From JBIIUJ01 sp044340025 (GTDB lineage: Bacteria; Pseudomonadota; Alphaproteobacteria; Caulobacterales; Aquidulcibacteraceae): a stretch of DNA of 64,000 bases. This document shows positions 46,919 to 54,095 of this stretch, piece by piece; within the stretch, counting starts at the first letter, position 1, and the number at the start of each line of letters is the position of its first letter. Under the pieces are notes generated by a model that worked only from the letters and a program-made list of their open reading frames with translations, had not been told where the DNA came from and did no database searches. The DNA is taken from the NCBI GenBank assembly GCA_044340025.1, contig JBIIUJ010000001.1, positions 1-64,000 on the forward strand. Reading direction: 5' to 3'. The translations under genes and the position numbers were made by a program.

Positions 46919-48406
46919 TCAGACGTCGGCGAGCAGCGAGAGCTGCGGTTCGCTGCGCGTAGACTGAGCGCGCTCGTAATCGACGAGCCGCGTCGGGTAA
47001 TCGCCGGTGAAGCAGTGATCGGTGAAGGCAGGCCTGAACGGATCGCGCGGCGCAGCCTCCATCGCGGCGTAGAGGCCTTCCACAGAAAGGAAGCCGAGCG
47101 AATCGCTGCCCAGCATCTGTGTCATGGCCGCGAGATCGAAATTGGCCGCCATCAGCTGCTTCTGATCCGGCATGTCGATGCCGTAGAAGTCCGGATGCAG
47201 GATTGGCGGGCTCGCCGAGCGCAAATGCACCTCGGCGGCGCCCGCTTCGCGCACCAGTTGCACGATTTTCTTCGAGGTCGTTCCGCGCACGATGCTGTCG
47301 TCCACGAGCAGCACCCGCTTGCCTTCGACCAGTCGACGGTTGGCCGAATGCTTGAGCCGCACGCCAAAGGCGCGGATCGTCTGGGTGGGCTCGATGAAGG
47401 TGCGGCCCACATAGTGATTGCGCACAATCCCCAGTTCGAACGGGATGCCGGAAGCCTCCGCAAAGCCCAGAGCGGCCGGCACGCCGGAATCGGGCACAGG
47501 CACGACGAGGTCCACGTCGGCGGGATGTTCTTCCGCAAGCCGCCGTCCCATCGCCTTGCGCACCGCATAGACCGAACGGCCGTTCACGATGGAATCGGGC
47601 CGAGCGAAATAGACGTACTCGAACAGGCAGGGTCGAGCGGGCGTCGCGGGGAAGGGGCGCAGGCTTTCCACCCCGGCGTCCGAGATCACCACGATCTCGC
47701 CATTCTCGATGTCGCGGACGAACTTTGCGCCGATCATGTCCAGCGCGCAGGTTTCCGACGCAAGGATCGGCTTGCCATCGAGATCGCCCAGCACCAGCGG
47801 CCGGATGCCCAGCGGGTCCCGGGCGCCGATCAGCTTGCCATTGGTGAGACACACCAGCGCATATGCGCCTTCGATCTGGTCGAGCGCATCGATGAACCGA
47901 TCGATCACCTTCGAGCGCTTCGAGCGCGCGATAAGTTGAAGAATCACCTCGGTATCGGAGGTGGACTGGAAGATGGCGCCCTGCTCCACAAGACGCTCGC
48001 GCAGGGCGCGCGCATTGGTCAGGTTGCCATTATGGCCCACGGCGAACCCGCCAAGCTGCAGGTCTGCAAACAGGGGCTGCACGTTGCGCAGCACTGTGGC
48101 GCCCTGTGTGGCGTATCGGACATGGCCAATCGCGCCGGCGCCCGGCAGCCGTTTCAGCAGGTCCGGGCCGGTGAAGTGATCGCCCACGAGGCCCATATGC
48201 CGCTCGACATGGAAACTTGCGCCATCAAACGCGGCGATGCCGCATCCTTCCTGGCCGCGATGCTGAAGCGCATGCAGGCCCAGCGCGGTCAGGACCGCCG
48301 CCTCCGGGTGGCCCCAGACCCCGAACACGCCGCATTCCTCGCGAAAGCGGTCGGTCTCGGCGTCAAACACCGCAAACGGGTCGGGCGGAAGAAAGTCCTG
48401 GCTCAT
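46919..48406 (-). CDS. purF: Amidophosphoribosyltransferase
   Basis: PurF makes phosphoribosylamine from PRPP and glutamine, the first committed step of purine synthesis. The 495-residue form starts at ATG 48406, leaving a 24-residue propeptide before the catalytic Cys25 in REECGVFG; another ATG at 48445, six bases after cvpA, would add 13 residues and cannot be excluded. The glutaminase domain shows ALQHRGQEGCGIA and VGHNGNLTNAR, and the PRTase domain VLLVDDSIVRGTTSKKIV. It lies between cvpA and the SDR gene, as cvpA-purF do in E. coli. Confidence 0.95.
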   Translation of the reverse strand: MSQDFLPPDPFAVFDAETDRFREECGVFGVWGHPEAAVLTALGLHALQHRGQEGCGIAAFDGASFHVERHMGLVGDHFTGPDLLKRLPGAGAIGHVRYATQGATVLRNVQPLFADLQLGGFAVGHNGNLTNARALRERLVEQGAIFQSTSDTEVILQLIARSKRSKVIDRFIDALDQIEGAYALVCLTNGKLIGARDPLGIRPLVLGDLDGKPILASETCALDMIGAKFVRDIENGEIVVISDAGVESLRPFPATPARPCLFEYVYFARPDSIVNGRSVYAVRKAMGRRLAEEHPADVDLVVPVPDSGVPAALGFAEASGIPFELGIVRNHYVGRTFIEPTQTIRAFGVRLKHSANRRLVEGKRVLLVDDSIVRGTTSKKIVQLVREAGAAEVHLRSASPPILHPDFYGIDMPDQKQLMAANFDLAAMTQMLGSDSLGFLSVEGLYAAMEAAPRDPFRPAFTDHCFTGDYPTRLVDYERAQSTRSEPQLSLLADV

Positions 48407-48450
48407 CGGCGTCGTGTCCCAGTCCTTTGCGCGCCCGGTCAGCATGATCG

Positions 48451-49065
48451 CTAGCCGCCGGATGCTTGGTTCATAAGCTGATCTAGGCGTTCGCGATCGC
48501 GGGATGAATAGCCGCTCTCGGCTTCTGTCCCTTCTGCGGCCTTTTGCTCCGGAACCGGCTCATTGTCAGCGCTCTCCAGCGCAAGCGGGCTTCCCTCGGG
48601 CGCAAGGCTCGTCAGGGCCTCTGCGGTGAGGGCGGTCACAGGATAAAGCTGGGCTTCGGTCAGCCAGGCCGGCAGCTTGTCGGGCGGGGTCGCAGCGCGC
48701 AGGACCATCACCGCGACCGCCACGATCAGAAGCCCGCGGGCCAGGCCGAACAAGCCGCCGGCGGTTCGGTCCAGCATGCCGACCGCCTGGCTCTGGTGGA
48801 TCAGATTGTGAAGCTGGATCGTGATCATCGTGACGATCACATAGACGATGAAAAACAGGCCCAAACCGGTCGCCACAGTCGCCAGCCAATCGGTTTCGAT
48901 CCAGCCGCCCACGATCGGACGCGCGAGTGGATAGCCGTAGAGCGCCGCCGCGCCGCCTGCGATCAGGGCGGCGATCGAAAACACTTCGCGAACAAACCCG
49001 CGCGCGAAGGCAAGCAGGCCCGAGACGCCCAGAATCGCCAAAGTCGTGACATCGAAGGCGGTCAT
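48451..49065 (-). CDS. cvpA: CvpA family membrane protein
   Basis: CvpA is a small inner-membrane protein first described by its effect on colicin V; in many bacteria it precedes purF. The 204-residue product has four hydrophobic segments: near residues 6-22, 26-45, 59-82 and 101-122, with the conserved FARGFVREVFSIAALIAG. The C-terminal 60 residues are acidic and hydrophilic, ending in RERLDQLMNQASGG. It ends just upstream of purF and follows radA by 13 bases, forming the order radA-cvpA-purF-SDR. Confidence 0.9.
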   Translation of the reverse strand: MTAFDVTTLAILGVSGLLAFARGFVREVFSIAALIAGGAAALYGYPLARPIVGGWIETDWLATVATGLGLFFIVYVIVTMITIQLHNLIHQSQAVGMLDRTAGGLFGLARGLLIVAVAVMVLRAATPPDKLPAWLTEAQLYPVTALTAEALTSLAPEGSPLALESADNEPVPEQKAAEGTEAESGYSSRDRERLDQLMNQASGG

Positions 49066-49078
49066 GGCGATGTGTGTC

Positions 49079-50452
49079 TCATGCCCGGCCCTGCTTTTCC
49101 AGCAGCGAGATCAGGTCTGCGAGCGTGCGCAGCGGCCGGGCGGCGATCCCGGCCGGGGCTGCTTCGGTCAGATCCGAGGGGCCGATCGCCTCGCGAAACC
49201 CGAGTTTCAGCGCTTCCTTCAGCCGGGCGTCGGCGCGGCTGACCGGGCGGACGTCTCCGGAAAGCGCGATCTCCCCGAAAACGACGCTGGCGCGCGGCAA
49301 AGCGACGTCCATCAGGGCCGACGCCAGCGCCGCAGCGACGGCGAGGTCGGCGGCGGGTTCGCCCACGCGCAGGCCGCCGGCGATGTTCAGATAGACGTCG
49401 CGGCCGGCGAAGGAGAGACCGCAGCGCGTCTCCAGCACGGCAAGCACCATGGCCAGCCGGCCAGCGTCCCAGCCAACCACGGCCCGGCGCGGCGTGCCAT
49501 AGGCCGCCGGCGCTGCGAGCGCCTGGATCTCGATCAGGATCGGGCGCGTTCCCTCCAGTCCTGCGAACACGGCCGATCCCGAAACCTCCTCCGGCCGGGC
49601 GTTCAAGAACAGGGATGAGGGATTGGCGACATCGCGCAGCCCCCGATCCCCCATCTCGAAAACGCCAATCTCATCTGTGGGTCCGAAGCGGTTCTTGAGA
49701 GCACGCAGAATGCGGAAATGATGGCCGCGCTCCCCCTCGAACTGGAGCACCGCATCCACAAGATGCTCCACCACGCGCGGGCCGGCGATCTGGCCGTCCT
49801 TCGTCACATGACCCACAAGCACCACTGAGGCGCCGGAGCGTTTGGCGTAACGCACCAGCTCGTGGGCGCAGGCGCGCACTTGCGCCACGGTGCCGGGCGC
49901 GGCGCTCAGGCCTTCGCTCCAGAGCGTCTGGATGCTGTCGATGATGACGAAGTCGGGCTTGCTGGCCTTCAGTCCGTCCAGAATGGGGCCAAGGCTGGTC
50001 TCGGCGGCAAGCTGAACGGGCGCTTCAGCAAGCGCAAGGCGGCGCGCACGGTCCTGAATCTGTGCGGTTGCTTCCTCGCCCGAGACATAGATCACGCTCG
50101 CGCCGCTGCGGGCGAGGCCGGCTGCAGCCTGCAGCAGCAAGGTCGACTTGCCGATCCCCGGATCGCCGCCCACCAGGAGCGCGCTCGCCCGCACGACGCC
50201 GCCGCCGCACACCCGATCAAACTCGCCCACGCCCGTTTTCATGCGGTCTGGCGCCAAATCCGTCCCGTTTAGTGCGGTGAAGGACAGTTTGGCGGCGCGT
50301 GAACCGCTGCGGCTGGGCACGCCCGGCGGGGCGGCCTCCCGGGCCTCCTCCACGATCGTGTTCCACGCCCCACAGGCGTCGCACCGGCCCTGCCACTTGG
50401 CATGCGCCGCACCGCAGTTCTGACAGACGAAAACGCTTTCGGGCCGGGCCAT
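49079..50452 (-). CDS. radA: DNA repair protein RadA (Sms)
   Basis: RadA promotes branch migration in recombination. The 457-residue protein has a four-cysteine zinc finger (Cys10, Cys13, Cys24, Cys27 in FVCQNCGAAHAKWQGRCDAC), Walker A LVGGDPGIGKSTLLLQAAAG near residue 92, the RadA-specific KNRFG near residue 253 in ALKNRFGPTDEIGVFEM and the C-terminal Lon-like domain with GDVYLNIAGGLRV-type and SALMDVALP. It is the first gene of the leftward radA-cvpA-purF set. The gap before the podJ stop is 39 bases and shows no feature. Confidence 0.96.
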   Translation of the reverse strand: MARPESVFVCQNCGAAHAKWQGRCDACGAWNTIVEEAREAAPPGVPSRSGSRAAKLSFTALNGTDLAPDRMKTGVGEFDRVCGGGVVRASALLVGGDPGIGKSTLLLQAAAGLARSGASVIYVSGEEATAQIQDRARRLALAEAPVQLAAETSLGPILDGLKASKPDFVIIDSIQTLWSEGLSAAPGTVAQVRACAHELVRYAKRSGASVVLVGHVTKDGQIAGPRVVEHLVDAVLQFEGERGHHFRILRALKNRFGPTDEIGVFEMGDRGLRDVANPSSLFLNARPEEVSGSAVFAGLEGTRPILIEIQALAAPAAYGTPRRAVVGWDAGRLAMVLAVLETRCGLSFAGRDVYLNIAGGLRVGEPAADLAVAAALASALMDVALPRASVVFGEIALSGDVRPVSRADARLKEALKLGFREAIGPSDLTEAAPAGIAARPLRTLADLISLLEKQGRA

Positions 50453-50491
50453 GGTCCCAGTCTGGAGGGAGTCGCGGCCCGGCGGCAGGGC

Positions 50492-53317
50492 CTAGCTGGC
50501 AGTCCAGCTCAGCCGGCCGAACTCTCCATTGGCGCGCGGGTTGCCTGCGTCGGGCCGGAAGGCCTGCACGCGGCGGCGCACCGCCTCGCGATCGGCGGCG
50601 GAGAGCTCGGCCTCCAGCTCTGCGAGCTTGGCCTGGCTGTCCCGGTCGCCGCTGCGCGCCGCCACGCCGTACCAGAAGGCCGCCTCGGTCGGATTGCGGT
50701 CCATGCCGACGCCGTCCTCGTTCAGCGCGCCGAGGTTGAACTGGCTGTCGATCACGCCAAGCCGGGCTGCGCGGGTGAAGAGCTGGGCGGCAAGGCCGAG
50801 ATCCTGCGGCGCGCCTTCGCCCTGGGCGGCGAAGACGGCGAGATTGTGGATCGCCTGGCGGTTGCCGGCGTCGGCGGCGCGCTGGGTCCAGCGCCGGGCC
50901 TCGGCGAGATCGCGCGGCACGCCCTCGCCGCGCTCATGCATCTTGGCGAGCCGGTACTGCGCCATGGCCAGCCCTTGTTCTGCGGCGCGGCGGATCAGCT
51001 CTGCGCCCTGTTCGGCAGCGCCGTTCTGCATGCGGGCCTGCCCGAGCTGGAATTGCGCCACTGGATCTCCGGCGGCTGCGGCGTCCTCCAGCGTGCGCGG
51101 GGCAGGGGCGGCGGCTGCGGCGGGGGCTTCGGCCTTGGGCGCGGCGACAGGCGCGGCCGCGCGCGGCGCAGAGGCCGGGGCCGGCGCCGGCCGTTGCGGG
51201 GCTACGCGGGGCCGGTCTGCTGGCGCTTGCTCCGGGCGCGAGGCAGCGGGGCGCGGCGGCGCGGTGACGGCCCGAGCGGCTGCGGGAGCCGCATCGGCCC
51301 CCGCACCATCAAAAGGGCGCGGTTCGGCCTCCGCCGGGGTCGTGGCTGGTTCCACGACGGCCGGCTCGGCCGGCGGCGGCGCCAGGGCCGAGGCCGGCAG
51401 AGCAGCCGGCGGCGGGCCCGCCGGCGCCGGGGCGGGCCGGTTGGTCGCAAGCAGACCCACAACGGCAAGCGCGGCAAGCGCCGCCCCGCCCGCCAGCGCA
51501 AGGGTGAGCGGCGAGACGCCGGCCTTGCCCGTCTTCTTGCGAGATCGAGGGCTCTTGCCGAGGCCTGCCGTGTCCGAGGCGTGCCCCCGTCTGCGCTTGG
51601 CCTGGTCCGGCCGGACCTGGCTTTCCATCGCCGCGCGCCGGGCGCGGGAGAGATAATCGCCGCGCTCGTCGTCGCGCGCTGTCGTCGGATCGGTTCTGAA
51701 GCCGTCCTCCTGATCGAGGGCGTCGACCCAGCCGTCCTGATCCTGGGGGCCTTCCTCCACGCCGAACAGGGGCTCGGTGTCAGGGGCCACGAAGGCCTCG
51801 AAGTCGGGCTCCGCGCGCTGGTCAGCCCGCTCATCGTTGTCTGAAAACGCGGCCGGCTCGAACGGACCGAATGGGTCGTGGAGATCGGCTGCGGGCGCTG
51901 GGCGCGGATCGCTGTCCCAGCCCGCAAAAGCGGGCGCGGCAGCTTCCTGCGTCGGCGCCAGCGCCGGCGGCGCGGCATATGCGGGCGCAGGGGCAGGGGA
52001 AGGCGCGGCCCATCGTTCCGCCGCGGCGGCAAACTGCGCTCCGATCCGCTCGAGGGCGGAGGCGGTGCGCTGTTCGCTCTCGGCGAGGCTGGTCTCGAAC
52101 CGCTCCGACAGCTTGGCGACCTGATCGCCGACGACGGTCAGGGCGGCGGCCTCGCGCGCCTCGATCGCCTCCATCCGGCTTTCGATCCGGGTCGCGATCG
52201 CCTCCATGTCGGCGCGCAGATCATCGCTCTCGGCTGGCGCAGGCATGGTCTCCAGCGCGAGAAGGCGAGCCTCGAGCGCGGCGTTGGCGTTCGCCACTTC
52301 CGTGCGCAACGCGTCCACCGCGGCCAGATGGCGGCGCTCGGCGGCGTCCATGCTGTGATGCAGCTCGTTCAGGCCACGTTCGATCGGGCTTAGATCGGGC
52401 TCAGCGGGGGCAGGGGTCGGTGCCGGAATCTCGCGGCGCAGATCAGCCATGGCGCGCGCCACCTCGCCCGCGAGCGACTGAAAGCGTTTTTCCAGCAGAT
52501 CCTTGAGGCGCGCCGTTGTGGCGCCGGGATCGACCGCATTGGCCTGATCCACCCGGTCGCGCAGCTTGCCGATCGCTTCTGCGAGCGTGGACAGCGCCTG
52601 TGTGTGTTCATCCTCCAGCCGGCTGACCCGCTCCTGCACGTCGCGGGGCGCGGCCGCCGCGGCCTTGCGGGCCTCTTCCTCGCTGGACCGGCGCGCCTCG
52701 GCGAGGCCTGTCGTGAGGCGATCATTGAGGCTGCTCATCTGGGTCTGGAGAGCGCCCAGCGCGACCGCAGCCTTGTCTTCGCTCTGCTGCACATGCGCCG
52801 CCAGCCGCGAGAGCGCCGTCTCGAGCGAACGCAGCGCCCCGATCGTCCGGGCCGGGGCGTCGTCTTCCTCCATCTGGCGCAAGCGATCGGCCAGCCCGAC
52901 CTGAATGCCCTGCAGCTCCTGAAGGCCTGCTTCAACGCGCGACAGCGCCTCGGCGGCGGCCTTCTCGGATTGCTCCGCCCGCGCCGCGATACCGAGCACG
53001 GTGTGGTCCACCCCGGTCAGCGCGAGCGTGGAGCGCTGCTCGTTGGCGTCCAGCCTGCGGCTGATGCGATCGAGCGCCTGGGTGATGCGGCCGATCTCAT
53101 CGGATGCATCCCGGTCGTCATAGGAGGGCGGGGCGTAGGATGGGAGGCGGCCAGACCCGAAGCCGGGCGGCGGCGGCGGCGCCTCCTGCTCCTCTTCGAG
53201 GATCATCCGATTGAGCCATTCGCCCAGAGTGAGGCCTTCGCGCCGGGCGAGGTCCTTGGCGGCGTCGCGCGCCCGCGGATCTATGCCCTTCACGCTCCAC
53301 GGCGCCGCAGTGCTCAT
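50492..53317 (-). CDS. podJ: PodJ-like polar organising protein
   Basis: PodJ in Caulobacter marks the new pole and recruits PleC and others. The 941-residue product starts with the PodJ-type N-terminal motif TAAPWSVKGIDPRARDAAK, followed by LARREGLTLGEWLNRMI, then a long coiled coil (about 80-480), an acidic/alanine-rich region, a single transmembrane helix near 600-622 (LTLALAGGAALAALAVVGLL), a Pro/Ala linker and four Sel1 repeats at about 745-915. It ends after the Sel1 part, with no peptidoglycan-binding domain as in Caulobacter PodJ. ATG 53317 lies behind AAGGAG and a promoter with cell-cycle motifs. Confidence 0.85.
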   Translation of the reverse strand: MSTAAPWSVKGIDPRARDAAKDLARREGLTLGEWLNRMILEEEQEAPPPPPGFGSGRLPSYAPPSYDDRDASDEIGRITQALDRISRRLDANEQRSTLALTGVDHTVLGIAARAEQSEKAAAEALSRVEAGLQELQGIQVGLADRLRQMEEDDAPARTIGALRSLETALSRLAAHVQQSEDKAAVALGALQTQMSSLNDRLTTGLAEARRSSEEEARKAAAAAPRDVQERVSRLEDEHTQALSTLAEAIGKLRDRVDQANAVDPGATTARLKDLLEKRFQSLAGEVARAMADLRREIPAPTPAPAEPDLSPIERGLNELHHSMDAAERRHLAAVDALRTEVANANAALEARLLALETMPAPAESDDLRADMEAIATRIESRMEAIEAREAAALTVVGDQVAKLSERFETSLAESEQRTASALERIGAQFAAAAERWAAPSPAPAPAYAAPPALAPTQEAAAPAFAGWDSDPRPAPAADLHDPFGPFEPAAFSDNDERADQRAEPDFEAFVAPDTEPLFGVEEGPQDQDGWVDALDQEDGFRTDPTTARDDERGDYLSRARRAAMESQVRPDQAKRRRGHASDTAGLGKSPRSRKKTGKAGVSPLTLALAGGAALAALAVVGLLATNRPAPAPAGPPPAALPASALAPPPAEPAVVEPATTPAEAEPRPFDGAGADAAPAAARAVTAPPRPAASRPEQAPADRPRVAPQRPAPAPASAPRAAAPVAAPKAEAPAAAAAPAPRTLEDAAAAGDPVAQFQLGQARMQNGAAEQGAELIRRAAEQGLAMAQYRLAKMHERGEGVPRDLAEARRWTQRAADAGNRQAIHNLAVFAAQGEGAPQDLGLAAQLFTRAARLGVIDSQFNLGALNEDGVGMDRNPTEAAFWYGVAARSGDRDSQAKLAELEAELSAADREAVRRRVQAFRPDAGNPRANGEFGRLSWTAS

Positions 53318-53342
53318 ACGAATCGCGCTCCTTGCGTGTGCG

Positions 53343-53371
53343 AGGCTAGGCAGGGTGCTGAGTCGGGGCAA
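53343..53371 (-). promoter_or_regulatory. Candidate podJ promoter with GANTC sites
   Basis: Read leftward, TTGCCC (53371-53366) and TAGCCT (53348-53343) are 17 bases apart, about 26 bases before the podJ ATG. A GACTC site (53360-53364) lies in the spacer next to the -35 and a second, GAATC (53320-53324), lies at the start codon. CcrM methylates GANTC and GcrA responds to it at such promoters in Caulobacter. Confidence 0.5.
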
Positions 53372-53425
53372 GAAAACCCGAATTCGCCTGATCGCCCCCC
53401 TCCCGCCAAGACGCCGCTGCATTGG

Positions 53426-53451
53426 TTAACCAGTCGTTAACACCCCTTAAC
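53426..53451. promoter_or_regulatory. CtrA-type box upstream of podJ and merR
   Basis: TTAA-CCAGTCG-TTAAC (53426-53441) is a perfect match to the CtrA consensus TTAA-N7-TTAAC, and it reads as such on both strands. A third TTAAC follows at 53447. It lies about 110 bases from the podJ start and 93 bases from the merR start. TTAAC is otherwise rare in this G+C-rich window. Confidence 0.65.
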
Positions 53452-53474
53452 GGGCCTGGCGCCGCTGCGCGCAT

Positions 53475-53504
53475 CTTGACGTTAACGTAAGGTGCGGCTA
53501 GGGA
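53475..53504 (+). promoter_or_regulatory. Palindromic operator and promoter of merR
   Basis: CTTGACGTTAACGTAAG (53475-53491) has a perfect inner palindrome ACGTTAACGT. It begins with a -35 hexamer TTGACG (53476-53481), and TAGGGA (53499-53504) lies 17 bases further as a possible -10. A MerR regulator bound here would block or retune its own promoter. The ACGT-spaced palindrome is like those I recall for LiuR-type MerR proteins. Confidence 0.55.
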
Positions 53505-53533
53505 ATGGAGGCTTCGATATGGGAGGCCTCGCC

Positions 53534-54019
53534 ATGACGCAGAGTCCGAAGGACCGGTCCTGGAGCATAAGCCAGCTTGCGCGAGAGTTCGGCGTCACCG
53601 CGCGCGCTCTACGGTTCTATGAGGACAAGGACCTGCTTCATCCGGCGCGCGACGGGATGAACCGGATCTTTTCGTCTCGTGATCGCGCCCGGCTTCAGCT
53701 GATCCTGCGCGGAAAGCGCGTCGGGTTCACGCTGGAAGAGATCCGCGAGATCCTCGACCTCTATGACCTGCATGACGGCCAGCAAGCCCAATTGCGCGTG
53801 TCCCTGGTGAAGTTTCGCGAGCGGGTTCAGATCCTGGAACGTCAGCGCGAGGACATCGCCGGCGCGATCGAAAACCTGCACGAGCGCATCGCCTGGATCG
53901 AAAGCAAGCTCGCGACGAACGCCAGCGCGGAAGAGGCCTCCGCGCGCGCGTTCGATACGTTGGCGCGCACCCGCCTGGCCGGCATGGCCGGCGAAGCGGC
54001 CCTGGACGACCAACCCTGA
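53534..54019 (+). CDS. MerR family regulator, LiuR-like
   Basis: The 161-residue protein has an N-terminal MerR winged helix (WSISQLAREFGVTARALRFY, then DLLHPARDGMNRIFSSRDRA) and a coiled-coil dimer helix (LERQREDIAGAIENLHERIA) with no cysteine metal site. It sits directly before an acyl-CoA oxidation operon, as LiuR-type regulators of branched-chain amino acid and fatty acid degradation do. Two start codons are each preceded by GGAGG with seven-base spacing: ATG 53519 and ATG 53534; the second was chosen because the first leaves almost no leader after the promoter. A CtrA-type box and a palindrome lie upstream. Confidence 0.88.
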   Translation: MTQSPKDRSWSISQLAREFGVTARALRFYEDKDLLHPARDGMNRIFSSRDRARLQLILRGKRVGFTLEEIREILDLYDLHDGQQAQLRVSLVKFRERVQILERQREDIAGAIENLHERIAWIESKLATNASAEEASARAFDTLARTRLAGMAGEAALDDQP

Positions 54020-54048
54020 TCCCTTAACCCCCCTGATCCCTTAACCCC
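54015..54048 (+). repeat. Perfect 17-bp tandem duplication after merR
   Basis: CCTGATCCCTTAACCCC occurs twice in direct succession. The first copy includes the merR TGA stop. TTAA motifs are spaced 17 bases apart, which does not fit a CtrA site. It lies in the 76-base gap before the first acyl-CoA dehydrogenase gene. Confidence 0.9.
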
Positions 54049-54095
54049 ACAGACCCGCAGGCGCACGACCGAGATGCGCCGCCCGGAGGACAGCC

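Noticed and set aside
53447..53491. TTAAC at 53447 and GTTAAC at 53481-53486 as a further CtrA site
   Set aside because: The spacing does not give TTAA-N7-TTAA; only 53426-53441 fits the consensus.
54024..54044. TTAA motifs in the 17-bp tandem repeat as a CtrA site
   Set aside because: The motifs are 17 bases apart instead of 11.
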